This document shows positions 48,655-59,518 of a DNA stretch of 64,000 bases, one piece after another. Position 1 is the stretch's first letter; every line of letters starts with the position of its first letter. The DNA lies in the NCBI RefSeq assembly GCF_009730915.1, contig NC_052487.1, forward strand, positions 3,249,928-3,313,927, in the 5' to 3' direction. Origin of the DNA: Dioscorea cayenensis subsp. rotundata. Taxonomy: Eukaryota > Streptophyta > Magnoliopsida > Dioscoreales > Dioscoreaceae. The position numbers and the translations under genes were made by a program. Under the pieces are notes generated by a model. The model was not told the DNA's origin, ran no database searches, and was given only the letters and a program-made list of their open reading frames with translations.

Positions 48655-51483
48655 CTTCTTTCCTTGATGCGTTTAACTTTGACCATTGGGGCACTATAGC
48701 GTTGACTTTTCTTGACTCGTTGACCAAATTTTTTTTTTGGTTTTTCTCCTTTTGTTTTTTTTTAAATGCACTTTTACTATTAATTCTTCCCTTGTTTTGC
48801 TCAACCAGCAAATTTAGTTAATTGATTTTTTTTTTAATTAATTTTTGAAATTTCGGGTTGAACCTTGTTGTTTTTGCTGTTTTTATAAAAAAATTTATTT
48901 GAGTGTAATAAAAAAATTCAAAATAATTATTCAAAAAAAAAAAAAATTTCAAAATAATAATTAAATATAATGATTTTGTTTCTTTTATAGTTTGATGCCA
49001 ACAGAAAAAAAAAAAATGCTCCATGTGTATCACCTAAGTTCTAAATAAAAATGACCTAAATGATCTCCTCTCTCTCACATGTTTATATTGTATTTAAATA
49101 TGAAATTATTTCAGTCATATATTTAGTATCACTGATTCCCCAAACTCTCATTATATTATGGGGTTTTGTTTTGGAGATCCAATCTTTGTACCTGTCTCAA
49201 GGAAACTTGATAACTCTTAGTTAATGCTATTGTTTAGAATATTTGATTGAAATAAGAAAATTATAATGCTGTAAGACCAAAATTAATCACATAAACAACC
49301 ACTATTTGATGTATTTGGTGTAGTAGAATATTATAAGGATGGTGATTGGATAGACCCCAGCTCGAATCCCTGAGTTAGTAGTGATGTTACAGTATTGTTC
49401 ATACACTACAATATACTAATTGTTTATAAGAGTATTTACCTTGTTGTTTATAATAAGTGCAACAATGATGAGGATGATAAGGAGGATGATGGAGACGATG
49501 ATCCTAATTAAGGCTATGAAGATTATTACCCACATGCCGTAGATACTATGTGTATTAATCGTACAGAAAGTTTCATACTATTTAAACTGGATCAAGAAAA
49601 GAACTAATTCGCTGAGCTAAAAAGTATAAATAGTCATGTTTTATTTTGGGCTCTAGTCATGCAATGATATTCCAACATCTACGACAAATGAGACAAAAAA
49701 TAATAATATTTATTTCAATAATGATTATATTTATGCAATTCACATATATGATTACAGGAATTCAGGTATCTATGATATAAGAGATGACAACATCACATTA
49801 TTACCTTCATGCATCAACCAATTTTTATAGATGTCAACGAATGTTAATTTCACATTAGTTTGAATGCAAAAGAAAACACAAATCCATTTATCTTAACATA
49901 TTTTCTAGATTTTTTTTTATATAAATTTCTTAATTTTTTTTAGTAGCTTGAAGCAAAACATATATTATTTATCAAATCTTCAAGATTGATTTGATTTTAA
50001 ACTTCATTTAATTGGGTAAATGTCGATATATAAATTAGGATTATTTGATCATGTTTTCATAATATTGTTGTATGGATATCTAACTATAATATTTTATTCT
50101 TTTATGAAACTTAAATAACAATATTTATTCTAAATGTTTGTTAAACAAAATTTAGCTAATTTTTTTTTAATATAACAAAATAAATTGAATTATGACATCA
50201 TTTGTGTAATGTGTAAATGTCTCACGGATAATGATTGAATATTTCAGATTATATTAAAAATTTTAAAACATTACTCTAAGTCATTTTGAATTTCAAAGTA
50301 TTAAAATTAAATCATATCCCAAGCCCCAACCATCCCCCAAAATTTATTTGTTTATTTATTTATCATTTTATATTATACATATTAGCTTTCTACATTGTAT
50401 TTCAATAATATTTTTTATTATTTTTAAAATATAGGGTTATGTAACTGAACTTAGCGTTTTGGATGCTTTCACACATTTTACAAAACATAATTTTTAAAAA
50501 CATGTAAAACATACAAACTTCCTAGTTATTAAATTGGGGAGAATATTATTTTTATTTTATTTATTTATTTGAGGTAAGATGACAGCTACTAATTTTTAGA
50601 GATATACTCTAACAGAAATTACCACATACCCTCATCTTTATGAGAATGAGGTACTGTTCAAAGAATTGAACTCGTGTATCCCAAATGAGAGGATCTAGAA
50701 TATTGTTGGGTTAGAAGTCTTTAGTTGATAATAAACGTATGTTTTTAATTGTTTCTCTAGTTAACTACCAAAATCTCTTTCCCTTATAACATTTTTTTTT
50801 TTATAATTTTCATATGGAATTCGTATTTTATTTCCTTTCTATACAGGAGATGTAGGTTTTTTCTCTACATTTTAAAAAAAAAATTATTCTTATATATATA
50901 TATATTAACTTAATATACAAAACAACTTTTTCAAGAGCAAAGGCAGATATAATTTTGGATTTTTCTGCAAACACACATATAGGGATATATTGGTTAATCC
51001 AAACTAGTATCAATTAAAATTGGCTGTAAAAAACTAATATCAATTAAATCTAACACAAAGGGGAAAAATATCAAACAAGTCTGTTATTTTCATCAGTTAA
51101 TGTAATTCTCAATTATTTTAAGATGAATAAATGAATGAATACAAATTTTTGTAGCAAGAAAGACATCAACATGTAAGTCTAGATTAAGAAAGCAATTGAA
51201 TGAAACCATTTTGAGTAATAATAAGCATCAGGCAAGCTAACATGCATGAAGTAAGCTATTTTAGAAATAAGAGAGCCATTTGAGTAATTACACAAGCTAC
51301 TTGCAAAACAATTGATTCAAAAAAGAAAAGAAGAGTAAATTTTTTTTGGGATTACCCAGGTTTGCGCTTATTTCTTTCAGGTAATCCAGCTTTAATTTGT
51401 ATCAATGAGGATACCCAAGTTTGGTTTATGTTACTCCGATAGACCACTCTAGCTAATCAGATGAACCTAAGCTGATGTGTCTT
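48655..51483. other. AT-rich intergenic region
   Basis: Promoter side of the transporter gene on the left. The rest has only short open frames without domains, long A/T tracts, and a possible box-B-like CTCGAATCCC at about 49352. No supported gene. Confidence 0.5.
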
Positions 51484-51676
51484 GGAGCATGAATGTGCTA
51501 GGAACCACACCAATAGACATGTGCATGCAGATTGGATAACTAAAAACTATCTTGAACAATTTAGGGCAGATCCTAACTAGAAGATTGCTGGAATTGTACA
51601 AGCTGCCAAGATGAATCAAGCTGTGGACATCAACAGATTAAAAGCTTACAAGGCAAAATGTATTGCACTCAGATAA
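51484..51676 (+). pseudogene. MuDR/MULE transposase relic
   Basis: Frame read from 51484: His-Glu-Cys, then ARNHTNRHVHADWITKNYL, EQFRADPN, a TAG where Trp is expected, then KIAGIVQAAK and INRLKAYKAKCIAL before a stop. The order CxH-type finger, WI..KYLEQFRADPNW, and a SKAYRAK-like box is the conserved N-terminal region of plant MULE transposases. Only this fragment remains, with an internal stop, so it is dead. No flanking inverted repeats were found. Confidence 0.7.
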
Positions 51677-52494
51677 AGGGTTTTTTTTTAAATGCATCTT
51701 GTGCTTATTTTAATGGTGTTGTGCGTGTTTTTTGTATCTTATGGAAAACAACTGATATACAAACCCTAATTAAATCCTAATTTCAAATTAAATCTAATTC
51801 TAATGGGTTTCATTAGGTCAATTAGATCAAATTTAACTTCAATTACTAAATCCAGCCTTCAATCTAACTGAACTTGTCCAATTAGGCTTAAATTAACTTT
51901 AATTGAGCTTAAACCAACTCAACTTACGTTAAACCAGCATAAACCAATTCAAATGAACCAAACCAACTCGAACCAGATTCATTTTCGGTTCAAATTACTT
52001 GAACCAGATTAGTTTGACTAAACCCAGCTCTATTGAACCGGTTCAGCCCAATTAAGTCGAACCAAGCCCAAGCCAACTTGTACCACTCAAGCACTTACAT
52101 CTAAACCCAACCATCAATTAAGATCTAACTCAACCAACCACTCAAATCCAAGCTTAACCCAAAGTAATTAAACTCCAACCCAATCAACTTAACACCAATC
52201 CCCTTTGAGCGATCACCGGACTGTCTCTTAAAGCCCACTTTTCCATAAGTCCTTTCATATTAGTCCTTGAAATTCAACTTTAGTTCTCCACGTCTAGAAA
52301 AACTCTATCAAAATAATCCTCAAGAAATTTCACAATAAGTCCCTCGAATCTAGGATGTTACAAGCCTTCTCATCCATTTAAATCAACCGCCAAAATCTTT
52401 GAAGTCGTTCATCACTTGCAATTGAGATTTCAGACAAGCTCTTGCCTTTCCTGCTTCCAAGCTGCCTCTTACATCTACATCATTAGATCTCTAA
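51677..52494. other. Low-complexity AACC/CAATT-rich segment
   Basis: 51780-52220 is rich in short degenerate motifs (AACCAACTC, GAACCGGTTCA, CAATTA), resembling untranslated parts of LTR retrotransposons. GGATGTTACA near 52357 would fit a gypsy LTR remnant. No open frame. Confidence 0.3.
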
Positions 52495-53212
52495 GGGCCT
52501 GTTTGGCTGCAAAATAAAAAAATATGGCATAATTTTATTATGTAAGAAGTGCAAGTGATTATTACAGAGATTGTGACATAATTTATTTTTACAGAATGAG
52601 TGTTTGATTAATAATAAAAATTACGGAGATTGGGCGATCGATGACCAGACCACCGGTGGATTGGTGGCCGGTCGTCGGAGGTCATCTGGACCATCGGCTG
52701 ATGGTCAGACCATTGGTGGCCTGTCGTCGGAGGCCAGCCGGTAGGCGACCAGACCACCAGTGGACCGGTGGCCGGCCACCGGAGGTCGGCTAGACCACCA
52801 GTGGACAGCCGGTGTGTCACCGGAGGCCCCCCAGACTAGTGGCCGGTCGCCGATCGCCGCAAGCCAGCTGGACCGGTGGTCGGTGGCCGATCACCGGAGG
52901 CCGCCTGGACCGGTGGCCGGTCACGTGAAGGCCGGTCGGACTGCCGGTGGCCGGTCGCCGAAGGTTGGCCGAACCGTCATTAGACCGATGACTGGTGGTT
53001 GGATCAAAAAGAAGAGAAAGATTTTTTGCAATGAGAAAATATTCCACTCTTGGTGGAATATTTTTTTTTATGCCATAATACCTATATTATGCCATAATTT
53101 TATACTCTAAAATAAGTACCCAAACAACCAATATGACATAATTCTTAGAAAATGTTAAATTATGCCATATTGTACGGATTATGCCATAATTTCTAGTTAT
53201 CCAAACATGCCC
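52495..53212. mobile_element. Harbinger/Tourist-like element carrying a GC-rich minisatellite
   Basis: Termini GGGCCTGTTTGG and, in reverse, GGGCATGTTTGG, flanked by TAA on both sides (52492-52494 and 53213-53215), which is the PIF/Harbinger target preference. Sub-terminal TTATGCCATA-type repeats occur on both sides. The middle (about 52625-52995) is GC-rich and made of degenerate tandem units around GGTGGCCGGTCGCCGGAGG and GACCAGACCACCGGTGG. Open frames on both strands there are products of the repeat, not genes. Confidence 0.8.
52625..52995. repeat. GC-rich degenerate minisatellite
   Basis: Repeating CCGGTGG/CCGGTCG/CCGGAGG words with units of roughly 40-60 bases, inside the Tourist-like element. 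Base composition contrasts sharply with the AT-rich flanks. Confidence 0.85.
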
Positions 53213-53215
53213 TAA

Positions 53216-53985
53216 GTGTAAGTCTTTCTACAATTATATATATTGGAGTTTCATCTGTTTCTTGATTTCTGTCATTTAATTTAATTTGTTCTTAACTTTT
53301 TCTTTCTATGGATATGTAATGTGAAAGTAATCCATGATATTCCACACTTGGTTACGTTTTTCATTCCAGAAGCTCTGTAATAGTTACTTATCTCTTTGAT
53401 TATAATGCATTTCTTGGTTTAATTCAGATGCATTTGATGTTTTTTTTTTTTCTTTTTGATTTGATATAAATGTTTAATGTGAAGATTATTCATGTCCACT
53501 TGGTTCTTCAAGAAGCACTGCAATAGATCCTTATCTCTTTGATTTTCATGCATTTTTTGCCTATGAATGCATTTGAACCTTTATTTATTTATTTTTCATT
53601 ATGTTTTTGTATTGTGGTTATGGATGAATGATGTGAAGATTAGCCATGATATTCACCTTGTTACCTTTTTATTCATTTTGAGCTGTATTAGATGAAGAAT
53701 ATTGTTAATATTGTTTTTATATGTTTTTTTAAGAACTTATTTAATTTTCTTTTCTTCTCTTTTTTAATAAGTTTTGAGCTTTTCGTTCTCATATATTTGG
53801 TAGATGTGAAGATTAGTTTTCTTGTTCAAGAATCTGCTTGATTCAATTATATTGAACTGATGTTGTTTTATTTTATTAATTTTTTTATTCTTTTTTAATT
53901 CTTTGCATTTTCATTTTTTTAATTTTTCTATCGATGCTTGATCAGATGATTTTCATAATATTCTTCTCGGTGATCAAGAAGCTTT
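53216..53985. repeat. Degenerate ~180-190-bp repeats
   Basis: Three or more diverged copies of a unit containing TGTGAAGATTA, CATGATATTC, CTTGGTT, AAGCACTG/AAGCTCTG, CTTATCTCTTTGATT and ATGCATTT (about 53318, 53480, 53635). No gene seen. Confidence 0.45.
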
Positions 53986-54925
53986 TTGTGATTAATAGAT
54001 TTGCAGTTCTTTTGAAGTGCATTGTTTTTTTTAATGTTTTTGGTGATTAATAGATTTGAATTTCTTTTGATATGCATTGGTTTTTTAAAACTTTTTTGGT
54101 GATCAATAGATTTGCAATACTTCTTTTGACATGCATAATTTGTTTTAAGCTTTGGATATCAATAGATTTGCAATACTTCTTGTGACATGCATTGTGTTTT
54201 TTAAGCTTTTGGTGACCAATAGATTTGCAGTTCTTTTGACATGCATTGTTTATTTTAAGCTTTTGCTGATCAATAGATTTACAGTATTTTTTTTCAGCAT
54301 GATTAAAGAATTTGGATTGAGAGTGAAGTTTGGTTGAATGCTTTATGTTGAAGTGTTTTGAATGTATATTTGAATGTCTATTGAGTGTTTGAAGTTTTAA
54401 ATATGGTTTAAAACATAATTTAGTCTTTTTATTACAGTCAGTCCGTCCCTTTAGTTCATCTATTATAATTTGTCCGCTGTCAGTCTCTCCTATTTTCACA
54501 TTTGGGAAATATCAGTCCCTCTATTTTAGAAGTGATTTGCGCTACGTCAGCGTTTTGGATGGAAAAAGATATGATCATCTGAGAGAGGGATTGACATTTT
54601 TCAAATATAAAAATAGAGAGACTGATAGTGGATAAATTATAATAGGGGACTAAAAGAGCATATTAACTATAATAGAGGGACTAAATAAGATATTTACTAG
54701 TTAATCATGTTTAGAGATAAGTATATAAACATATGTGAAATATGAAATATGCAGTATTTCTTTTAACGTGCATTGTTTATTTTAAGCTTATAGTGATCAA
54801 TAGATTTGCAGTACTTCTTTTGACATCCATTGTCTTTGACATGCATTGTTATTTTTAAGCTTTTGTTGATCAATTGATTTGCGGTTCTTTTGACATGCAT
54901 TGTTTTTTTTAATACTTCACTTTAT
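53986..54925. repeat. ~55-bp tandem repeat array, interrupted by a MITE
   Basis: About nine units of consensus GATCAATAGATTTGCAGT followed by CTTTTGACATGCATTG and TTTTTTAAGC. Units start near 53990, 54044, 54102, 54158, 54213, 54268, then 54795 and 54868, with the gap filled by an inserted palindromic element. Minus-strand open frames here (54047-54499) simply translate the repeat. Confidence 0.8.
54405..54700. mobile_element. Palindromic MITE inside the 55-bp repeat array
   Basis: Left arm (TTTAGTCTTTTTATTACAG, TTAGTTCATCTATTATAATT, CAGTCTCTCCTATTTT) pairs in reverse with the right arm (AAAATAGAGAGACTGATAG, AATTATAATAGGGGACTAAA, AATAGAGGGACTAAATAAG). Almost the whole ~295-bp element is inverted repeat. 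No open frame; the target duplication is not clear. Confidence 0.65.
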
Positions 54926-54953
54926 GGTTTTTTTTTTACTTGTTATTCTCCAG

Positions 54954-55393
54954 AAGCCACGGGTAAAGAAATTAAGGGTCTAAGATCATATGATGGTGAT
55001 CAAAGGAAATGGATGCACCGATGGTGCTCAATATGCAATCAAACATTTGATAAAGGAAATGTCTTTGAATCCCATAAAAAAGTCGTGCATAAAAAAGAAA
55101 AGCATATATGTGGCAAATGCAACCAACCAATGTTAAACAAGGCTTCTCTCGTAGCACAATACATAGGTGTTGGTTTGTTTCTTTTTTTAGTTTTTTAAAA
55201 TTAATTTCTTATATATTTTATTTGTGTTTCTAACATCCATTATTATATGTTTTTTTTTTGTCTATTGCTCATCTATACAGGTACCAAAAGACCATCTAGA
55301 TACTTTCAGAAACTTGGGGCTGATAGAGTAGGTGCTCATATTCGCATGCAAATTTCTATCCATAAGAGTTGTGCAATGAAAATTGCCAAGTGA
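54954..55393 (+). CDS. C2H2 zinc-finger-like exons (gene fragment)
   Basis: Exon-like segment 54954-55166, bounded by a cag acceptor and a gtgttg donor, encodes a finger CSICNQTF-x9-H-KKVV-H (Cys-x2-Cys-x12-His-x4-His) and a second Cys-x2-Cys block (CGKCNQP) lacking its histidines. It joins in frame to 55281-55393, which adds KRPSRYFQKLGADRVGAH and ends at a TGA. The upstream exon supplying the start was not found; the sequence before it is the 55-bp repeat array. It could be the remains of a zinc-finger gene or a captured exon in a transposon. Function and expression are unknown. Confidence 0.4.
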
Positions 55394-55947
55394 ATAGATA
55401 TCATTTATAGTATGGTATAAACATTCTCTAGCTTTACATTTGTGTGAGACATGTGTCTCACTCGCATTGTTCATGAATAAATTGCAGTGCAATGCTTTGA
55501 AAAACAAATGCATTTAAATTGATAGAGCTTTGGTGCAAATATCGGCGAATTGCTCATTTGTGCTGCAGAATTATAAACATATTAACCCATATGAGATTAA
55601 ATTTCTTAAGAGTGGTACTTAATGTCAATACGCTTCGTTTAACCATGCAATGCAAGGTTCTTAGCAATGGAGATTGCTGATTTATTATCACATAAGATCT
55701 GAGTAGGTTTTGTTGATTGCTTTCTCAATCGCCTATCGATCTTCTCATCCACAAAGCTTGGCATGTTGTACTAGATGCAACCATAAGCTCAGCTTCGGTG
55801 GTCAAAATAGTTGTGATGTTTTACTTCTTTGAACACTAAGTGAGTGCACTGGACCCAAGCGTAAATACACATCTTGAGGTGCTTTGCTTATAGTCAAGAG
55901 ATCCTCCCCAACCATTGTCCTTGAACACGATCAATTTGAAGTCCTAA

Positions 55948-56142
55948 TGTGAGAGACTGCCCTTCTCAAGAGCGACAACCTGTCTCAATTGGTGAGAGGC
56001 GCTCGCCTTAAAAATGAGACAAAGGGTAGGTTGCGGGTTCAATCCTCAGAGGATGATGAATTTGGCGACTACCAAACAATACCTAGATTGTGTTAAGGGG
56101 GTGAAGCCCAATCTTCGCTCTTGAGGAGGACAGTCTCTCACA
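55948..56142. mobile_element. 195-bp inverted-repeat element with tRNA-like interior
   Basis: Inserted in the copia RNase H region with 5-base flanks CCTAA and CCTAG. Termini are ~26-base inverted repeats: TGTGAGAGACTGCCCTTCTC at the left and, in reverse, TGTGAGAGACTGTCCTCCTC, both followed by AAGAGCG. The interior (about 55980-56055) reads like a tRNA on the plus strand, with CAATTGGTGAGAGGCG (box-A-like) and GCGGGTTCAATCCTC (box-B-like). Removing it rejoins the copia frame. Confidence 0.7.
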
Positions 56143-56275
56143 CCTAGACATGTTCATAATGAACCCCAAATTCTATGCTTCTAACAACATAGTGCAAAAT
56201 GTACTTCACTGCACCAAAGTGTTGCATTGTGGGCTGATTCATGAATCGAGATACAACCCTAACTGTGAAGGCTAT

Positions 56276-58033
56276 TGATAAGTGCTTGAGTGAACATGTT
56301 TTTATGCATGTTTTACATACATTGAGCATCATATTTTATACGGTTTATGTCTCATTTCGTGTATTGGGTGTTCTTTTATGCATATAGGTTGTGAAGGCAT
56401 TGGGATTTCAAAAGGGAGCGAAGATAGGCTATTATGGCATAATATTGGGAGTTCTTGTACAAATCAAGTTGGAAGACACAAGAGGAGTTCGTGTATGAGG
56501 AGATGTGTGCCAACTTCCATAGTTTTTGCAAGCCAAGTTATTAATGGAAGGGCACAAAGGCATCCATGTCTCCACATCCCTCCTCTTTGTAAAGATTTCA
56601 AGACCTTTCAAGACGCATTGATGAAGGAAAAGCCGTATAGCCTACCATATGATCGTGTGCCCGATCGTGTGGCCTTAAGAGGAGAATGTTTATCGTTGTG
56701 CAGCAGAAATACTGTAGTGGAATTACTGTAGCCGAATTACTGTTCATGCGCCCGCGCGGAAATTCCGCGCGACCGCGTGGAAATTCCTGCAGCCCACGCG
56801 GGCGCGTGGAAAATCCACGCGGGCGCGTGGGGGCACTTGACAGACGCGTTGTGAGGCTATAAATACACCTTTTGGCCGATTCTAAGGGGACTTTTTGCGG
56901 AGCTTTGAGCATAGACATTGAGAGAGAGACGGCTAGGGTTTGAGGAGAAGGTCTTCGCCGATTGATAGGGAGTTCTTCACCAACTTTGATAGATTCCTTC
57001 GACGTCATAGCATTTTGGGGAGCCATTGGCAACCTAGCTTCGGAGAGGAATCCTTCAAGACGAAGAACTACCAATCAAGGCCAATCCGCGCGAATTCGAG
57101 GGGGTTTTCTCTATGGGTTTTATTGCTTTTCATTGTATTGATTATTGTTTTGTAACTAGGCCCATGGAGGGCTAAACCCTAGTAGGTATTTGGGCATGTG
57201 AACCCTAAGATTTATATTTTTGGATTGATTCTCTTAATGTTTCTAGTTAATCCGAGTTGTCTTGAGTTTTAATCTTGTGATTTAATTGCTTGCTAGTGTT
57301 GTTAATCCTTGTGGTTGATTTACATTGCATGATTTAATACTTTAATGTGTGAGGTCTCCATTAGAGTTAGATTTCCAAGATTAAAGAGGGTTGAGAGGGT
57401 GAGCCTTGAGATGGAGGAATGTCCCCTTTCCCTTTCGATTGAGTGTTTCCTATCTCCGTATTCCATATTCTCTTTGCAACCATATTTGGTGTGAGGTGTG
57501 AGATTGCTCGATTTCTCCACCGGGACCTTGTAGGGGGTTAGGATCTTTCGCCGGGAATTAGGGTTGGATCTACATTTAGGAATCGGTTTCACTCTTAGGT
57601 TTCCTTAGAGCATATTGCGGTCATATGGGCTGTGAAGTGTTGAGATTGGTTGATTTCTCCACCGGGATCTTGTAGGGGACTAGTGCCTTTTGCTTGGAGA
57701 CAAGGATTGGTTATCGTTGGACTACCTCGACTCATTAGACTCGATTCTAGAGCATTTAGTGAATCTTGAGCTTTAAAAAAGATCTTAGGGGGATCATTGC
57801 CCGAATACCTCATCCTTAGTGATTGAGACTCTTCTACTTTATTTCTTGCATACTTGTTTGCTTTGCTTGCAATTAGTTCACTCCATTATATTAACTGATT
57901 CCGACTAGATAATTGAGAAGTGGTTATTACTAGTACTTCCGTTCCCTGTGGATTCGACTACCCGACTCACCGGGTAATTATTACTTCGACACCCGTACAC
58001 TTGCGATTCACGCACGCATATTCGGACGTGTCA
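56276..58033 (+). mobile_element. Solo LTR (1,758 bp), probably of a Ty3/gypsy-type element
   Basis: Begins TG and ends CA, flanked by the 5-base duplication GCTAT (56271-56275 and 58034-58038). The 3' end carries CCCTGTGGATTCGACTACCC and ACTTCGACACCCGTACACTT, a motif common at the end of long plant gypsy LTRs just before the primer-binding site; here host copia sequence follows directly, so no internal domain remains. A promoter TATAAATA is at 56858-56865. A GC-rich repeated patch (56745-56835) precedes it, and a duplicated ATTTCTCCACCGGGA segment occurs at about 57511 and 57652. Excision in silico restores the copia reading frame. Confidence 0.9.
56858..56865 (+). promoter_or_regulatory. 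TATA box of the solo LTR
   Basis: TATAAATA in the LTR, downstream of a GC-rich upstream patch, as expected for the U3/R boundary. Confidence 0.65.
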
Positions 58034-59086
58034 GCTATATATGGCCAAGTATAAGTTAGGTAAAACAGTCTTCTCATCATGCTTCGATATCTCATAGTGT
58101 CATCTTCTCTTATGCCATCACATCGTTATAATTTCTCATTAGAGATCATAGGTGTTACAGCTTGATTGTAGTTTTTCATTCCAAACTTTTGGAGCATATC
58201 ACTTCCATACTTTCTCCGTGAAACTGTGATTCCTTTTGCATCTTGATTAATCTCCAATTTGAGAAAATAGAGTAGGAGTCTGAGGCAGGTCATTTTGAAC
58301 TTGTGCATCATCGGAATCTTGAATTCTTCAACCAACTTGTTGGAGTTCCTAAGTTAGTGGGGCTATACATGGTGATTGTATATCAAGTTTATGGGATGCA
58401 TTAGTGCCTAAATTAGTGGTGCTGTATATAGTTAATTGCTATTGCATAAGTTTAGGCAATTAGAGCTGTGATTGTACTAAATTACAGGGACAATACTAGA
58501 TATATGGTCATGTAATCTGTACATTGATAGTATGAACAAGAAATATTTACCTCTTCCAAAAAGTTTTCTCTTCAAAGGTTCTTATTTTTCTTCACAACTG
58601 TAGTAAGGTCCCCATAGATTATATATATCATCTACATAAAGACATGCAAGTAACATATTAGAGTCTTCCGGATTTTTCTTATATAGAGTGGGTTCATTCT
58701 CACTTCTCATGAACCCCTTATGCGTAAAGTATTCATCAAGTTTGACGTACCAAGCTTGAGCAGCTTAACGCAAATCATACAGAGTTTTCTTGAGTTATTT
58801 ATTATTAGTCTCTCTTCTCCAATCTTGATGAACCCCTCGGGTTGCTCAACATACACATCTTTGTGAAGTTCCTCGTTGAGAAAGGTCGACTTGACATTAA
58901 GCTGAAAGACTAACCAACTCCTTTGCTCCGCTATAGCTAAGAAAAACCTGATTATTTCCATTATCACCAATGAAGAGAAAGTGTCTTCGAAGTCTATTCT
59001 CTATCTCTGTAAATACCCCTTGACCACAAGCCTAGCCCATCATTTGTGCATCTTGCCATCCAAATGAAATTTAGTCTTAAAGATCC

Positions 59087-59440
59087 ACTTTAATTATTAT
59101 AATATTAAAATGACTCAATTTATGTTTATTATAATTTAATTTAATTATTATAATTAGTTATTTGAATTAATTATTATTTAATTAAGTCTTAAGTAGTGGC
59201 AAAAATGTTATTTCACTTTATTTATCATAATTAAATACTTTTATTAATTATTTTATTTAATTAAATCTATGTAGGGGCAAAACTATCATTTCACTTTAAT
59301 TATTATAATATTTAAATTACTCAATTTATGTTTATTATAATTTAATTTAATTATTATAATTAGTTATTCAAATTAGAATTATTATTTAATGAAATCTTAA
59401 GTAAGGGCAAAAATGTCATTTTACTATCAATAGTGTTTAT
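59087..59440. repeat. Two-copy ~206-bp AT-rich direct repeat
   Basis: CACTTTAATTATTATAATAT and ACTCAATTTATGTTTATTAT recur with a spacing of about 206 bases (59113 and 59319), ending in AAGTA(G)GGCAAAAATGT(CA)TT. A third partial start occurs near 59214. Confidence 0.8.
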
Positions 59441-59518
59441 TCCCCTCTATGCCCTCCAATTTTGGAATTAATCAAATTCTTTTACTATGCACCATATAAT
59501 TATCTACAGTACTCATTA

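Larger units (their letters stand above)
55490..59089 (-). mobile_element. Decayed Ty1/copia retrotransposon (RT-RNase H region)
   Basis: Read on the minus strand from 59089: FHLDGKMHK, ARLVVKGYLQR, FEDTFSSLV, then FFLAIAEQRSWLVFQLNVKS and YVEQPEGFIK (58970-58800), later YFLKLEINQD and RRKYGSDMLQKFGM (58300-58170), the YRSMMRRLFYLT box (about 58100), then after a nested insertion VSRFMNQPTMQHFGAVKYIL (56260 down), and the RNase H block TTEAELMVASSTTCQALW and STNEQFADIFTKAL (55800-55520). This is the order of a copia polymerase C-terminal half. Numerous stops and frameshifts show it is dead. Two later insertions interrupt it (56276-58033 and 55948-56142). No LTR of its own was identified. Confidence 0.88.

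Noticed and set aside
52760-53110. Open frames on both strands across the GC-rich segment
   Set aside because: They translate the CCGGTGG minisatellite and have no domain; composition alone explains the long frames.
54047-54499. 150-codon minus-strand frame with repeated KSI..QKLK..NACHKK units
   Set aside because: It is the 55-bp DNA repeat read in one frame, and it runs into the inserted MITE.
53990-54920. Possible CRISPR-like array
   Set aside because: Units are contiguous degenerate repeats without unique spacers, and this is a plant nuclear sequence.
56378-56731. 117-codon frame on the plus strand
   Set aside because: Lies wholly inside the solo LTR and has no domain.
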